64,000 bases of DNA from contig CAKMXJ010000007.1 in the NCBI GenBank assembly GCA_928724745.1, forward strand, positions 434,001-498,000, in the 5' to 3' direction. A model generated the notes under the pieces. The model was not told the DNA's origin and searched no databases. It saw only the letters and a program-made list of their open reading frames with translations. Shown here one piece after another: positions 32,947 to 42,684 of this stretch; position 1 is the stretch's first letter, and each line of letters starts with the position of its first letter. The DNA comes from Anthracocystis setariae (taxonomy: Eukaryota > Basidiomycota > Ustilaginomycetes > Ustilaginales > Ustilaginaceae). A program made the translations under genes and the position numbers.

Positions 32947-35641
32947 AGCCAAGCGTCGAGGCGCCTGCGCAGCAGGCAGCGGTCTCGACGGGGACGGGGC
33001 CCAAGATTGGCTCAGGTCGCACCCACGTCACGCCAGGAGGCGGAGGCGGGGACGAGGGGCCCATCGCGGAGACAGAACAGAGCGGCCGCTGAGAGGTCGC
33101 GGCGCTCGCTGGCCGAGCAGTCAACGTAGCGCCGGAAGCAGTCGGAGCTCCAACGGCCGAGGCATTGGATGGTGTCGGCATCCGCGCCGAGGTGAGCTGC
33201 CCACGTTGCGGCCCCACGGCGGAAGGAGTGGCCGGCGTAGGAGGAGGGAGCGAGGCCGGAAGCGGAGATGGCTCGACGGAGGGTGGACACGAAGGCCGAG
33301 CGCGGGAGAGGTTCTTGGCCGGAGGCGCCGAGGCCAAAGAGGGGCGAGGAGGCCGGGCGGGAGAGGAGGGGGCGAAGCTGGGTGACGGGACACTCCGGGC
33401 CGCCAACGAGGGGCGCGACGACCTTGACACCGAGGCGGAACGGGTCAGTCTTCGAGGCGGGCAGGGTGAGGATGGCGTGGTCCCCCGCCAAGGAGATGCT
33501 GGCGACGCGGAGAATGGTCGCCGGGTCGGAAGCTCGATCCCACACGAGCTCGCCGGAACGGAGGAAGCATGCGAAGGCGAGGGTGAATGCCGCTTTGTAA
33601 GTCTGCCGTTCGTGTGCTGAGAGGTCGAAGAAGGAATCGAGGGCGAGGACCAGGCGGCGGAGGAGTGGGAGCGTAATAGGAAGCTTTGCGCCTGCGCGAC
33701 GAACGCCGTGTGCTCGCTTGTAGCCCCGCAGGGCGCGCTCGAGACGGCCGCACTCGAAGCCCTGGGTACTGAGCCCCAGGTCAACATGGTGGGACCGGAG
33801 GTTGCTGAGCTCGTGTTTCGCCGAGTGGAAGGAGCGGTCTGAGACTGACATGCTGCCGAGCCACTCGAGGAGCTGGATACCGGAAGCGGGGAAGCAGGGG
33901 ATGCCGGCGCCGAACTGGAAGGCGCAGAAAGTGCGGAAGGCGGTGGCTGAACTGTTGGCGCGCCCCCGGGTGCTAGCTGCCAAGCCGTGCCAGAGCAGGT
34001 TGGCCGCCGCTGGGGAGACGCCGAGGCTGGAAGCGAAAGAGTGGGGTGGCTGAGCTGTTGATCGTCGAGTGCCGGCTGGGAGAACAACAGGCCGTGCGCG
34101 GCGGGGAAGGACTGACGAATCTGGACAAAGCGGCGACGGGAGAGGAGGTCGGCAAGGACGTTGTCAGTAGTGGAGACGCGGACAGGATGCAGGGTGATGT
34201 CACGGGTGAAGCAAAAGCCGAAGATCTCCCTGAGCAGGCGTTGGGTCAAGGGATCGCGAGAGCGGCCCGAACGGAGGCCGTGCTCCACATTTTCGTTGTC
34301 AACGTGGACGACCACGGTCATTGGTTGAGACCAGTGATCGTCAAAGCGCCGTAGTGCTTCCAGGACCGCCAGGGCCTCCAGGAAGCGGATATTCTTCCCT
34401 CGATGGCGCCTGGGGACTTCTCGGGAGAAAGCAGCCGTGGGCCGCAGGGATGGCCCTAGGTGGGCGCCGAACCCACGAGGGCATGCATCCGTCCACACGT
34501 GTGCCACAAGGAGTGGCGAGGGGGCTAGCAGGGAGGTGCCAGACCAGGACTGCAGAAGTGAGCACCACCATCCCAGTTCAGCGAGGGCAGGGCGTGGGAT
34601 TCGGCGTCGAGCGTTGGGAGTCTTGCTGCGCCGGGTGCAATCGTACAGGCGGCGAAGGAAAGCCTTCCCGCAGGGAAAGACCTGGGCGACGAACTGCAGG
34701 AGGCCGGAGATTCTTTGCATGTCAAGTAAGCTAGCAGTGCCGCGTTGTAGAAGTAGACGGCACTGGGAAAGAATGTGAGCGCGGCGCTCCGCAGTGATGC
34801 CGATCGTCTGACCGACTGTGTCGATCTCGATTCCCAAGATCTCGAGGCGAGTCTGGCCGGCGAAGGTCTTCTTGGTTGACAGGCGAAGACCCAAAGCCGT
34901 GGCAGCTAGCGCTAGGACGTGGACCGGGAGGAAACTGAGGGCGCTCGAGTCGGCAGGAACTGCGCCGAAGGTGTCGTCCAAGTAATGGCTGAGTGGCCAG
35001 GCAGCTGGGAGGCAAGAGGCGACCACCCAATGGAGGAATTCGGCGACCAAGTTGAAGAGGAAGGGGGAGCTGCTGCCGCCAAAGGTCAGCGCGTTCTCCC
35101 TGTAGCGGGTGCCGTTGTATTGGAAGCCGAGCAGTAGAGCATCGGGTTCGGCGACGACAACGTGGCGGAACGCGTCTTCGAGGTCGCCTTTCCACAGGAG
35201 GCAGCCGGGGTTGGAGCGAACGAAAGTCACCAGGGCATCGAGGGACTCGTACTTGATGGCGACGACAGAGGGGTCGATGCCGCTGTTGACGGAGGGGAGA
35301 GCGGTTGGGAGGTGGTGGCGGGGGTAGGAGAGATGGTGGATAGTGCGGAGTTTCGCCGACCGGGGCTTTGGCACGACGCCAATAGGTGACTCGATGAGAG
35401 GGGACTCTGCTGGGACGACGGTGAGGCGGCCCTCCAAGAGTCTGGCGGAGATCTCGCGCTGGAGATGTCGATGGCCGGCGTCGTCAATGGGAAGGTTTTT
35501 GGTCTGACGATTTGCGCCGCGGAGAGACCCATTGTAACCTAGTAGGCAGCCATGTTGCACCATACCCGCTAGCTGGGAACGATATCGAGGGTCGGGGTAG
35601 TCACGTAGTAGGCGCTGCCATGCCTGTAACTGCTCCTGCAT
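32888..35641 (-). CDS. Reverse transcriptase-RNase H of the YR retroelement
   Basis: The first ATG (35641) opens a 917-codon frame. Only the first 505 residues or so look meaningful. RT: a WKGDLEDAFRH motif near 151-161 and YLDD at about 220-223. RNase H: acidic residues in WTDA (385), FLEAL (422), HVDNEN (448) and ADLL (498). From about 34126 down to 32888 the frame continues open as Ser/Pro/Ala-rich sequence, directly over the recombinase gene in another frame. This is probably a by-product or an unstructured tail. An open stretch without ATG extends upstream to about 35719. Confidence 0.87.
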   Translation of the reverse strand: MQEQLQAWQRLLRDYPDPRYRSQLAGMVQHGCLLGYNGSLRGANRQTKNLPIDDAGHRHLQREISARLLEGRLTVVPAESPLIESPIGVVPKPRSAKLRTIHHLSYPRHHLPTALPSVNSGIDPSVVAIKYESLDALVTFVRSNPGCLLWKGDLEDAFRHVVVAEPDALLLGFQYNGTRYRENALTFGGSSSPFLFNLVAEFLHWVVASCLPAAWPLSHYLDDTFGAVPADSSALSFLPVHVLALAATALGLRLSTKKTFAGQTRLEILGIEIDTVGQTIGITAERRAHILSQCRLLLQRGTASLLDMQRISGLLQFVAQVFPCGKAFLRRLYDCTRRSKTPNARRRIPRPALAELGWWCSLLQSWSGTSLLAPSPLLVAHVWTDACPRGFGAHLGPSLRPTAAFSREVPRRHRGKNIRFLEALAVLEALRRFDDHWSQPMTVVVHVDNENVEHGLRSGRSRDPLTQRLLREIFGFCFTRDITLHPVRVSTTDNVLADLLSRRRFVQIRQSFPAAHGLLFSQPALDDQQLSHPTLSLPASASPQRRPTCSGTAWQLAPGGAPTVQPPPSALSAPSSSAPASPASPLPVSSSSSGSAACQSQTAPSTRRNTSSATSGPTMLTWGSVPRASSAAVSSAPCGATSEHTAFVAQAQSFLLRSHSSAAWSSPSIPSSTSQHTNGRLTKRHSPSPSHASSVPASSCGIELPTRRPFSASPASPWRGTTPSSPCPPRRLTRSASVSRSSRPSLAARSVPSPSFAPSSPARPPRPSLASAPPAKNLSRARPSCPPSVEPSPLPASLPPPTPATPSAVGPQRGQLTSARMPTPSNASAVGAPTASGATLTARPASAATSQRPLCSVSAMGPSSPPPPPGVTWVRPEPILGPVPVETAACCAGASTLGWRAGSLKSQRGTSLTRNLT
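33012..33983 (-). CDS. Tyrosine recombinase of the YR retroelement
   Basis: About 323 codons with the full R-H-R-Y set: Arg in FLRSGEL (about residue 142), His and Arg in GHSFRRG (252 and 255) and Tyr in FRRYVD (286). It would integrate the circular DNA copy without target duplication. The open frame begins at a TTG; the first ATG (33851) would cut off about 44 residues of the N-terminal core-binding domain. The frame is -1 relative to RT and overlaps it fully, so expression may need a frameshift, re-initiation or splicing. That mode is inference. Confidence 0.88.
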   Translation of the reverse strand: MAASTRGRANSSATAFRTFCAFQFGAGIPCFPASGIQLLEWLGSMSVSDRSFHSAKHELSNLRSHHVDLGLSTQGFECGRLERALRGYKRAHGVRRAGAKLPITLPLLRRLVLALDSFFDLSAHERQTYKAAFTLAFACFLRSGELVWDRASDPATILRVASISLAGDHAILTLPASKTDPFRLGVKVVAPLVGGPECPVTQLRPLLSRPASSPLFGLGASGQEPLPRSAFVSTLRRAISASGLAPSSYAGHSFRRGAATWAAHLGADADTIQCLGRWSSDCFRRYVDCSASERRDLSAAALFCLRDGPLVPASASWRDVGAT

Positions 35642-35795
35642 GGAGCCATGCCTCGCCGGGGAAAGAGAAGCGTCAAACACATCGCAACTGAGCAATGTGT
35701 TGGGCCTAGCTGGAGGCACGTGAAGGCGAGAAGAGAGTAAGATATCAAGGCACCGGTCAGCTGAAGGAACATCTAGAGCTGCCGGGACCGAAGTG

Positions 35796-35800
35796 AGAGG
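35796..35800. repeat. Target-site duplication AGAGG (left)
   Basis: The five bases before the left LTR match 45506-45510 after the right LTR, as expected for Gypsy integrase insertion. Confidence 0.92.
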
Positions 35801-36914
35801 TGTCAGCGGTCGGGCGCCTGGTAAATAGGCCGATCTCGGTTCGAAAGCGGTGCGGTCCTGTTGGGCTGGGCCGCCGAGTTTGTGTTACGTGCCTGGGCAA
35901 CCGGGTAGTACGAGGTGGGTTGCACAGGTACGTCGGCGGCCTGGTGAGGTCTATTAAGCCGCACTCGATTTAGCGGCGGCGGAGTGTGAGACTCTCGACC
36001 GCGTTCGACCTTTTACCGACTGACCGCTGTCGGCGCTCCGTTCAGAGGCAGCACGGCGTACTCGGTACGACGGCGTAATGGCCTAATGTCTCGTGAGCGC
36101 TCTTGACGAGGCAGAAGGCGTGTTGTTTGGTTAGATGGTCACTGGAAGTGATCACCAAGCTGTTACGGCGACGGCTTAGGCCTGACGTCCCGATGTCAGC
36201 TTGTAGGCAGCGTTTACGCGCTGCGGGGTTGATACACGTACCGACGAGGACTAGCTGTTCTCCGACTTGAACGGAGGCACACGAGGAAGCTGCAATGCTA
36301 CTGTATTGCAACTTACTAAACTAGTTACTGGAATGATCGTGAAGACGTCGTTAAGAATAGATACTGAGCTGAAGACTGGTGTTGTAAGAAGTAGAGTGGA
36401 TGAGGAGCTCATCCACTACGAGCCAGGTGAAGAGACATTAAGTATGACAGCTCCAAGCCCCTATGGCAAGACCGATCCAGCGCTAGCCTATTGTCTAGCT
36501 GCACGGCCCGCGTGTGCACATGTACTAGCCGTGGTACAAGCAGCTGATCACCTCCAAGCCTCCGAGAGCGTCCGAGATGTTGTCCCTCACCTGCTGATCA
36601 CCTCGAGATGGCGTTTGTCGCGATCCGGCGTCTCTGCGCCGTCGAACTGCCGCAATCCGATCGCTATGGGCGAAAACGGCTGAAAGAGACTCTCTTAGCC
36701 GCACTCACTCCGAGAGCGGCCGAGAAGCGTGTTTTCCACCGCTCCAACTTTGCCCCCCGTGAGTAACGCCACTACTAAATTCGGCGCACTGCTGGTCACG
36801 TACCTTCCCTCACCCGAATGCGAGGGCGGTTGACTGTAGCCCTCTTAACCGCGCTTGAGCCGAGAGCGGCCGAAAAACCAGCTTTCCGCCGCCTCGGCTT
36901 CTCTGCCTGTGACA
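35801..36914 (-). repeat. 3' LTR of the Gypsy element
   Basis: 1,114 bp. Matches 44392-45505 except for two visible substitutions. It contains a hairpin with 9-bp stems (GTGGATGAG / CTCATCCAC, 36396-36416) and two related CCGAGAGCGGCCGA motifs near 36709 and 36860. A 138-codon open frame (36267-36683) is repeated in both LTRs and is not taken as a gene. Confidence 0.95.
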
Positions 36915-36926
36915 TTACCCCCCGTC
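36915..36926 (-). other. Polypurine tract
   Basis: On the minus strand the bases just before the 3' LTR read CGGGGGGTAA, a short G-rich purine run in the position where plus-strand DNA synthesis is primed. Confidence 0.6.
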
Positions 36927-37060
36927 CGAGACCCGAGCTCCTGCGAGGCGAAATGAAATGGGCTGCGCATCTTCCAGCCGTTGTGAGCTTGACGGCGGCT
37001 GAGTGATGAGACTGACGGACTACCATCATCACTTTCAGCCCCCTCGTCGCCATCAGCACT

Positions 37061-38695
37061 ATGGCGCCCAAGAAGAAACCCTCTCCTGCTTCGACCGTTC
37101 CCTCGCGTCGATCGGCTCGGCTTGCCAAGACGCCAGCCGATGCCGATTCCGCCTCCAATTTGTCGTCCAGCGCCAGTGATGCCCCGGTGTCGTCAACCAG
37201 TAATACCACGCCTGCTGTAACCGTCGTCGCCGCCACTGCTGACGTGCCTGTCCCCGTGGCTGCGGTTGTTGCTGCTGTTTCATCCGACGGAGGAGCCGAG
37301 ATTGCCTCTGCTACCTCGCCGGACGCCGTGGCCGTGGCTACTGTGACTGCCGCGCACGTCGTCGCTGAATCTGCTGTTGCTGCTCCGTCCGACGCCATTG
37401 CGTCCCTCATCGGTGTCACTGAGCCAGCCCCCGTGACCCCTCCACCGAGCCGGATTCCGTCTGATGGGGTCGGCTCTTTGCTGGTACCGTTGTTCCTTGG
37501 TCCGTCGCGCTCGCCATCGTCAAGAGGTTCGATCTCACCCCCTCGCTCGCCGATCTACGTACGCTCCTCGCCGGACCTGTACGCGCCCCCCACCTCTCCT
37601 TCCCGGATTCCTACCTCTCCGGTGAGGTTCACGGCCGAGGAGCTGCGTGCGATGACGAGCGCGCAACTCCATGAACACGGATTGACGCCAGCCTCGCCCG
37701 TGATGCCACGCTCGCCCGTCTATGGTGCGGTATCTACCGAGTCTGTTGGTCCCGGGCGCGCTGATACGCCTGTTGGATCTTGGGAATCGTCCAGCCGCCA
37801 GACGCCTGGTCTTGGCCCGCTCCTGGGATCGCCCGGCCGCCGAACGCCCGAGATCGGCCCGCCGCCTATTCGTCGAGCCGAAGACGTGGTGCTGCAACGC
37901 ACAGGTCCACGCAAGCCAACTCTGGTCGAGATGCTGGAGTGGACCGAACGTTTTACCGCCCCTGCCTTGCTCATTGCGATCGTCAACGAGGCCTGGGACC
38001 GCGATTGGCAGCTGGACGATGCCGGCAAAGTCTGGTTGCACCAAACGATGGTGCGACGCTTGACCGAGGGTAGTTCTCCATGGCCGAACTACAGCTGCCA
38101 GCACTGTGCCGACTTGGATGTGCCGTAAGTATCGCTCTCGACATAAGTGGTTTTGGGACAACACTAACATTTTGCCTTGTTTCTTGATGGTACTAGGTGC
38201 TTCCCGGTCACGTATGGTGATCCCACGGGTCCTCGTCCCCGACCCGCCGCCTCGTCATGCTGCCATTGCTTGACGAGCAAGAAGAAGTGTGGCGGCCGCA
38301 CGATCTGGCGCGCCACACGTCACGAGTACGTCGGCGATAGCCCGTACACAACGCTGGGCACACACGAGCGGGCTGTGGTGCGGGCCCACCTATCGTACTC
38401 TGGTGGTCTCGGCTTGGGTGCGGTGCGGCGTCGCGACCGCCTGGTGGACTGGTACAAGGAGCGATCCTTCCACCTCGACGCTCGCGACGCCTTCTCGGCG
38501 GAGGGCACAATTGGGACCCAAGTGCGTGAGACCTTGGCACGGTACCATCGCGAGAATCGCTCCCTGCTTGGCCAATACCTTCCGTGCGAAGTCATGGAAG
38601 AGGAGCCGAACTTCGAGGGTCTTGGCTGGTTCGTGGAGAGCCGCGGTGACGATGAGGATGAGGTGCGATACCACCGCCCTGAAGTCTTCCGCTAA
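37061..38695 (+). CDS. Antisense accessory protein of the Gypsy element, Zn2Cys6-like
   Basis: Read opposite to gag and pol. Exons 37061-38124 and 38197-38695 splice in frame (donor GTAAGT, CACTAAC branch site, acceptor TACTAG) to 520 residues. The N-terminal half is basic at the start (MAPKKKPSP, RRSARLAK), then Ala/Val/Ser/Pro-rich with many SP pairs. After splicing, cysteines 346, 349 and 356 form CX2CX6C, and 376, 379 and 386 form a second CX2CX6C, separated by 19 residues; KKK lies before the last Cys. This matches the Gal4-type Zn2Cys6 cluster spacing apart from the longer linker. The intron falls within the third cysteine region, so the motif exists only in the spliced product. The C-terminal 130 residues look globular and contain DRLVDWYKER. 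Function unknown; a nuclear DNA-binding role is inferred. Expression would probably start from the LTR on the antisense side. Confidence 0.78.
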
Positions 38696-38916
38696 ATGTT
38701 GTCCAGCAATTCCAGGTCGTTTATGTCTATTCGTTGTGTTTAAAACCCTTCTGTATTGGTCGTGATGTCTTGAAACTTGAGAAAAGAGTGTGAGTGTGTG
38801 GCGACGGATGTCGATGGCGGCTAATTAAATTGCTCACACACCGCAGTCGCGTCACGGCGGCTGAGTGACCCGCACTGCGCCGCCAAGTTATTAAGCGCGG
38901 CTGGGCAGCTAGGCAG

Positions 38917-41900
38917 CTAATTCGCCTGCCGTCTTCCAGCGCTTCGGAGTCGTCCCCCCCGCTTCTCCTCATACTCCCGAATGAGGTCTGGGCAGGCGAG
39001 GAACTCCTCATACTCCCAAGACGCTTGCTCCTCCGGGTAGCCTTTCCAGAGTACGCGGTATTGAAACCTGCCGTTGACAGCACGGTGTCCAGTGATAGCC
39101 TCGACCTCGTACTCGAGGTCTTCGTCGGGCAACGGCGGTACTGCCGCGCGCTCTTCCCGACCAGCTAGTTCGCTGGGTCGCCGCTTCTCAAGCATCGAGA
39201 CGTGGAAAACGTCATGGACCCGTAGTGTCGCTGGTAACTGAAGGCGGTACGCTCGAACGCCGATACGCTCGACAATGGGGTAGGGTCCTGCGAAACGGGT
39301 GTCGAGCTTGGGACTCGGTCGACGAGTCTTCCAATTACGTCGATTGACGTAAACGAGCTCACCGACCTTGAACTCGACGTCCAGGCGCTTCCTGTTGTAC
39401 TGCTCAACCGCACGAGCTTGAGCCAATCGAACTTGGTTTTGCAGATAGGCAGTGAGCTCCGCTTCCGAACAAGCAAACTCCGCTCGTTGAGGGTCAAGCA
39501 CGCCAGCACGCTCCGGTACTTCAGGATGCATCTTAGGATTCCACCCGTAGCACGCAAAGAATGGCGAGACGCCGAGGCTGCTGTGGACCGCGTTGTTGTA
39601 GACGAACTCGGCGTTGGCCAGCAGCGAGGCCCAGTTGTCTTGTTCGTAGTTGCAATACATTCGGAGGTACTGCTCGACGACTTGGTTGACCCGTTCAGTC
39701 TGTCCGTCTGTCTGAGGATGGTACGCCGTCGATAGAGAGTGCTGAATAGAGAGAGATTCGGTGTACCGCTTCCAGACCGCGGAGATGAACTGACGACCGC
39801 GGTCCGAAACGATATGCTCGGGTGTTCCGAACCGGCGGTACACATGTTGCTGGAGGAGCTCGGCTGTGCGGGCCGATGTGACGGTCTTGACTGTCGGCGT
39901 GAGCACCGCGAGCTTGGTGAGCCGATCGACGACAACGAGGATTGAGTCATAGCCGTCGGAGAGTGGCAGGCCCTCAATGAAGTCCATGGATATCGACCCC
40001 CATGGTCTCGAGGGAGTGGCCAACGGCTTGAGGAGGCCGTACGGCCGATGTCGGGGTGCTTTGTAGCGAGCACAGACTGGACAGCTCGCTACATAGTCAG
40101 CGATCCAAGCCCGCATTCCCGGCCACCAGTAGTGACGCTGTGTGAGGGCTAGCGTTGCATCACGGCCCGGGTGGCCGGCGGTGATGCCGTCATGGCACTG
40201 TGTCATCACCATGAAGCGCAAGTGTTCCACCGAGAGGGATTGCTCGCTGACAATCTTAGCTGAGCGTGTATCGCGACGACCCTGCTTACCGGCTAGCGTC
40301 ACCTTGGGAATGACAAGTCGGCCTTCGCGATACCAAAGACCGTCTTTGACTTCGAACGGCGTGTGCTTGTGGAGCTCCTGTAGCTCAGTATCGAGCGGTT
40401 GGAAAGTGCGAGCCAGCTCCGGCAGGCCACCTTTCACTATTGCCGCCATCGATGACTGCGGCTGAATGGCCCTCACTAAGCCGCCGTCGGGTCCACTTCG
40501 GCTCGGTGACTGATTTTCCGGTAATGCAATTCCAAAAATGCGGGGGTGGAGGAGCTGCCGTACGTTATGTTCGCGCTCTTCAGCCGACGGCTCCATGTCA
40601 CTGCGTCGTGTCAAGGAGTCAGGCTCGCCAGCCTTGTCTCCTGGTCGGTACTGAACAACAAAGTCGAAGTCAGCCAGTAACACGGCCCAACGAGCCTGTC
40701 GGCCGCTGATTCGGCGTTGCACGGTGAAGTACTTGAGCGCCTCGTGATCTGAGAGAACAGCAAATTGAGACGGGAGCCCAGCCAGCATATGTCGCCACTG
40801 ATGGAGGCAGGCAACGATGGCGAGGAGCTCCTTGTCGTGAATCTCATAGTTTCTTTCGGCAGACGTCATCTTGCGCGAATAGAAAGCTACTGGATGCCAT
40901 CTCTTTTCCGTCTCCTGCTTGAGGACGCCGGCGATGGCGAAGTCGCTGGCGTCGGTCTCGAGGCGGGTTGGCTTGTGATAGTCGAAATGTCGCAGTACTC
41001 CGGCCGTCGTGAAGGCCTCGATGAGCTTGTGAAACGCCTCTACCGCCTCCTCCGGCAGTTGGAACTTCTTGAACCGCTCCGTAGGCTTGACGAGCGATGT
41101 GAGGGGCTTCGAGATGCGAGCGAAGTGTGATATGAACCGGCGATAGAAGTTCGCGAACCCAAGGAAGCGCTGGATATCATGAATCGTCTGCGGCAACGGC
41201 CATTCTTTGATGATTCGTACCTTCTCTTGATCCATTTCGATACCTCCTGGCGTGATGACATAGCCGAGGAACTCGACGGTGTCTGTGTGGAAGATGCACT
41301 TCGACAGCTTGGCAAAGAGACGGTTCAATTTCAAACGCCGCAGTACTTCGCGGACGTGCTCAACATGCTCATCCTCGTTGTTGCTGAAGATGAGGAAATC
41401 ATCGAGATAAACCACGACATAGATTCCGATGATGTCGCGGAAGATGCCGTTGACGAGCGACTGGAAATGCGAGGGCGCGTTTGCCAGCCCGAAAGGCATG
41501 ACGAGATACTCATACAGGCCGAGCTGAGTGCCGAACGCCGTCTTCCATTCGTCGCCGTCGGCTATACGTACCAGGTTGTACGCTGCCTTGAGATCGAGCT
41601 TGCTAAACACCTTAGCATTCCTTAGTAGGAACAGCTGCTCCTCGATGAGCGGTAGTGGCGCTCGATTCTTGACAGTGATCTCGTTGAGCCCCCGATAATC
41701 GACACAGAGGCGGAGGCCGCCATCCTTCTTCGGTACAAACAGCACTGGTGAGCGCGCTGGGCTCTTTGATGGTCGGATGAACCCCTTTGCGAGGTTCTCG
41801 TCGAGATACTTGCGTAGTTCCTCCATCTCCTTAGGCCCTTTGAGGTAGAGTGGTCCCTGCGGAGGCTTGGCCCCCGGCACGAGCTCAATGGGTAAGTCAG

Positions 41901-42684
41901 TGCTGGTGCGAGGAGGTAGCTTGTCGGCCTCGACCTCACTGAATACCGCCTCGAGATCCCGATACTGCTCGGGGATCGACACTGGAGTAAGTGACTCCGG
42001 TTCCACCTCGATCTCGATGCCTTTGTCTTCGCCGGTAGGGACGAAGCCGAAGCTGGGCAGCGATGAGGGTGGAGCATCGATCAGCATAATGCCAATCGGT
42101 CCGTCCTGATAGGACGCTTGGACGAGCTGTTGGAATGAGACGAACTCATTTCCGTGGACAGTGATAGCCGGCTCGTTGGTTGGTAAGGCGCGGCTGGTGA
42201 TATTATGTGTCGGGCCGAAGTCGTGCTTAACGCGGCCCGGTTGATCCCGCTGCGCCGCGGTGAATCTAATTCGGCCCGAAACCCAGTCGATCCTCGGCTG
42301 AAGTGTGCGAAGTTCCTGGTAGCCGATAATGAGATCGAAATCGCTAATGTCCGCGACATAGGCCTGCAGCGGCGGTAAAGTTTGCTCGCCGATGTTGACC
42401 GCCAGCGTCGCATCGTGAGTGATGGTTAGGCGATGGCCGCTGACGCCGTGGACTGCGGTGGGCTGGGGAGTGGTCTTGGTGTTAATACAATATGTACGAG
42501 CGTAAGCGCTTGAGAGAAGAGACAGTGAAGCTCCGGTGTCGGCCAGGATGCGAGCCGGGCACCCGTTGATGGTGCCGGTAACTTCGAGGACCGATGTATT
42601 GGAGTTGGCCGAGAAACACAATGAACAGTTCCGATATATACAGGGTGATGGCGAGGGCGGTTGCAGGGCAAGACAAGCCATCAT
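38917..42684 (-). CDS. Gypsy Pol polyprotein (PR-RT-RH-IN-chromodomain)
   Basis: Intact 1,255-residue frame. Protease DTGAS at 49-53. RT with CVDYRGLN near 327 and YLDD at 426-429. RNase H with an ETDASD start near 600. Integrase with a HHCC zinc site (His-rich segment, then CPVC) and acidic residues in SMDFIEG, VSDRGRQF and TERVNQ. A GPY-type module (RFAGPYPIVER) follows. A C-terminal chromodomain (YRVLWKGYPEEQASWE) ends near 1240; it would direct integration toward marked chromatin. The start ATG overlaps the gag stop as ATGA. No stop or frameshift is seen. Confidence 0.96.
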   Translation of the reverse strand: MMACLALQPPSPSPCIYRNCSLCFSANSNTSVLEVTGTINGCPARILADTGASLSLLSSAYARTYCINTKTTPQPTAVHGVSGHRLTITHDATLAVNIGEQTLPPLQAYVADISDFDLIIGYQELRTLQPRIDWVSGRIRFTAAQRDQPGRVKHDFGPTHNITSRALPTNEPAITVHGNEFVSFQQLVQASYQDGPIGIMLIDAPPSSLPSFGFVPTGEDKGIEIEVEPESLTPVSIPEQYRDLEAVFSEVEADKLPPRTSTDLPIELVPGAKPPQGPLYLKGPKEMEELRKYLDENLAKGFIRPSKSPARSPVLFVPKKDGGLRLCVDYRGLNEITVKNRAPLPLIEEQLFLLRNAKVFSKLDLKAAYNLVRIADGDEWKTAFGTQLGLYEYLVMPFGLANAPSHFQSLVNGIFRDIIGIYVVVYLDDFLIFSNNEDEHVEHVREVLRRLKLNRLFAKLSKCIFHTDTVEFLGYVITPGGIEMDQEKVRIIKEWPLPQTIHDIQRFLGFANFYRRFISHFARISKPLTSLVKPTERFKKFQLPEEAVEAFHKLIEAFTTAGVLRHFDYHKPTRLETDASDFAIAGVLKQETEKRWHPVAFYSRKMTSAERNYEIHDKELLAIVACLHQWRHMLAGLPSQFAVLSDHEALKYFTVQRRISGRQARWAVLLADFDFVVQYRPGDKAGEPDSLTRRSDMEPSAEEREHNVRQLLHPRIFGIALPENQSPSRSGPDGGLVRAIQPQSSMAAIVKGGLPELARTFQPLDTELQELHKHTPFEVKDGLWYREGRLVIPKVTLAGKQGRRDTRSAKIVSEQSLSVEHLRFMVMTQCHDGITAGHPGRDATLALTQRHYWWPGMRAWIADYVASCPVCARYKAPRHRPYGLLKPLATPSRPWGSISMDFIEGLPLSDGYDSILVVVDRLTKLAVLTPTVKTVTSARTAELLQQHVYRRFGTPEHIVSDRGRQFISAVWKRYTESLSIQHSLSTAYHPQTDGQTERVNQVVEQYLRMYCNYEQDNWASLLANAEFVYNNAVHSSLGVSPFFACYGWNPKMHPEVPERAGVLDPQRAEFACSEAELTAYLQNQVRLAQARAVEQYNRKRLDVEFKVGELVYVNRRNWKTRRPSPKLDTRFAGPYPIVERIGVRAYRLQLPATLRVHDVFHVSMLEKRRPSELAGREERAAVPPLPDEDLEYEVEAITGHRAVNGRFQYRVLWKGYPEEQASWEYEEFLACPDLIREYEEKRGGRLRSAGRRQAN

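Noticed and set aside
33165..33620. Gly/Glu-rich plus-strand frames opposite the YR recombinase
   Set aside because: Antisense shadows of a GC-rich gene whose catalytic motifs are all on the minus strand.
36267..36683. A 138-codon frame in each LTR (also 44858-45274)
   Set aside because: The product lacks recognisable content and lies inside the LTRs; its two copies simply reflect LTR duplication.
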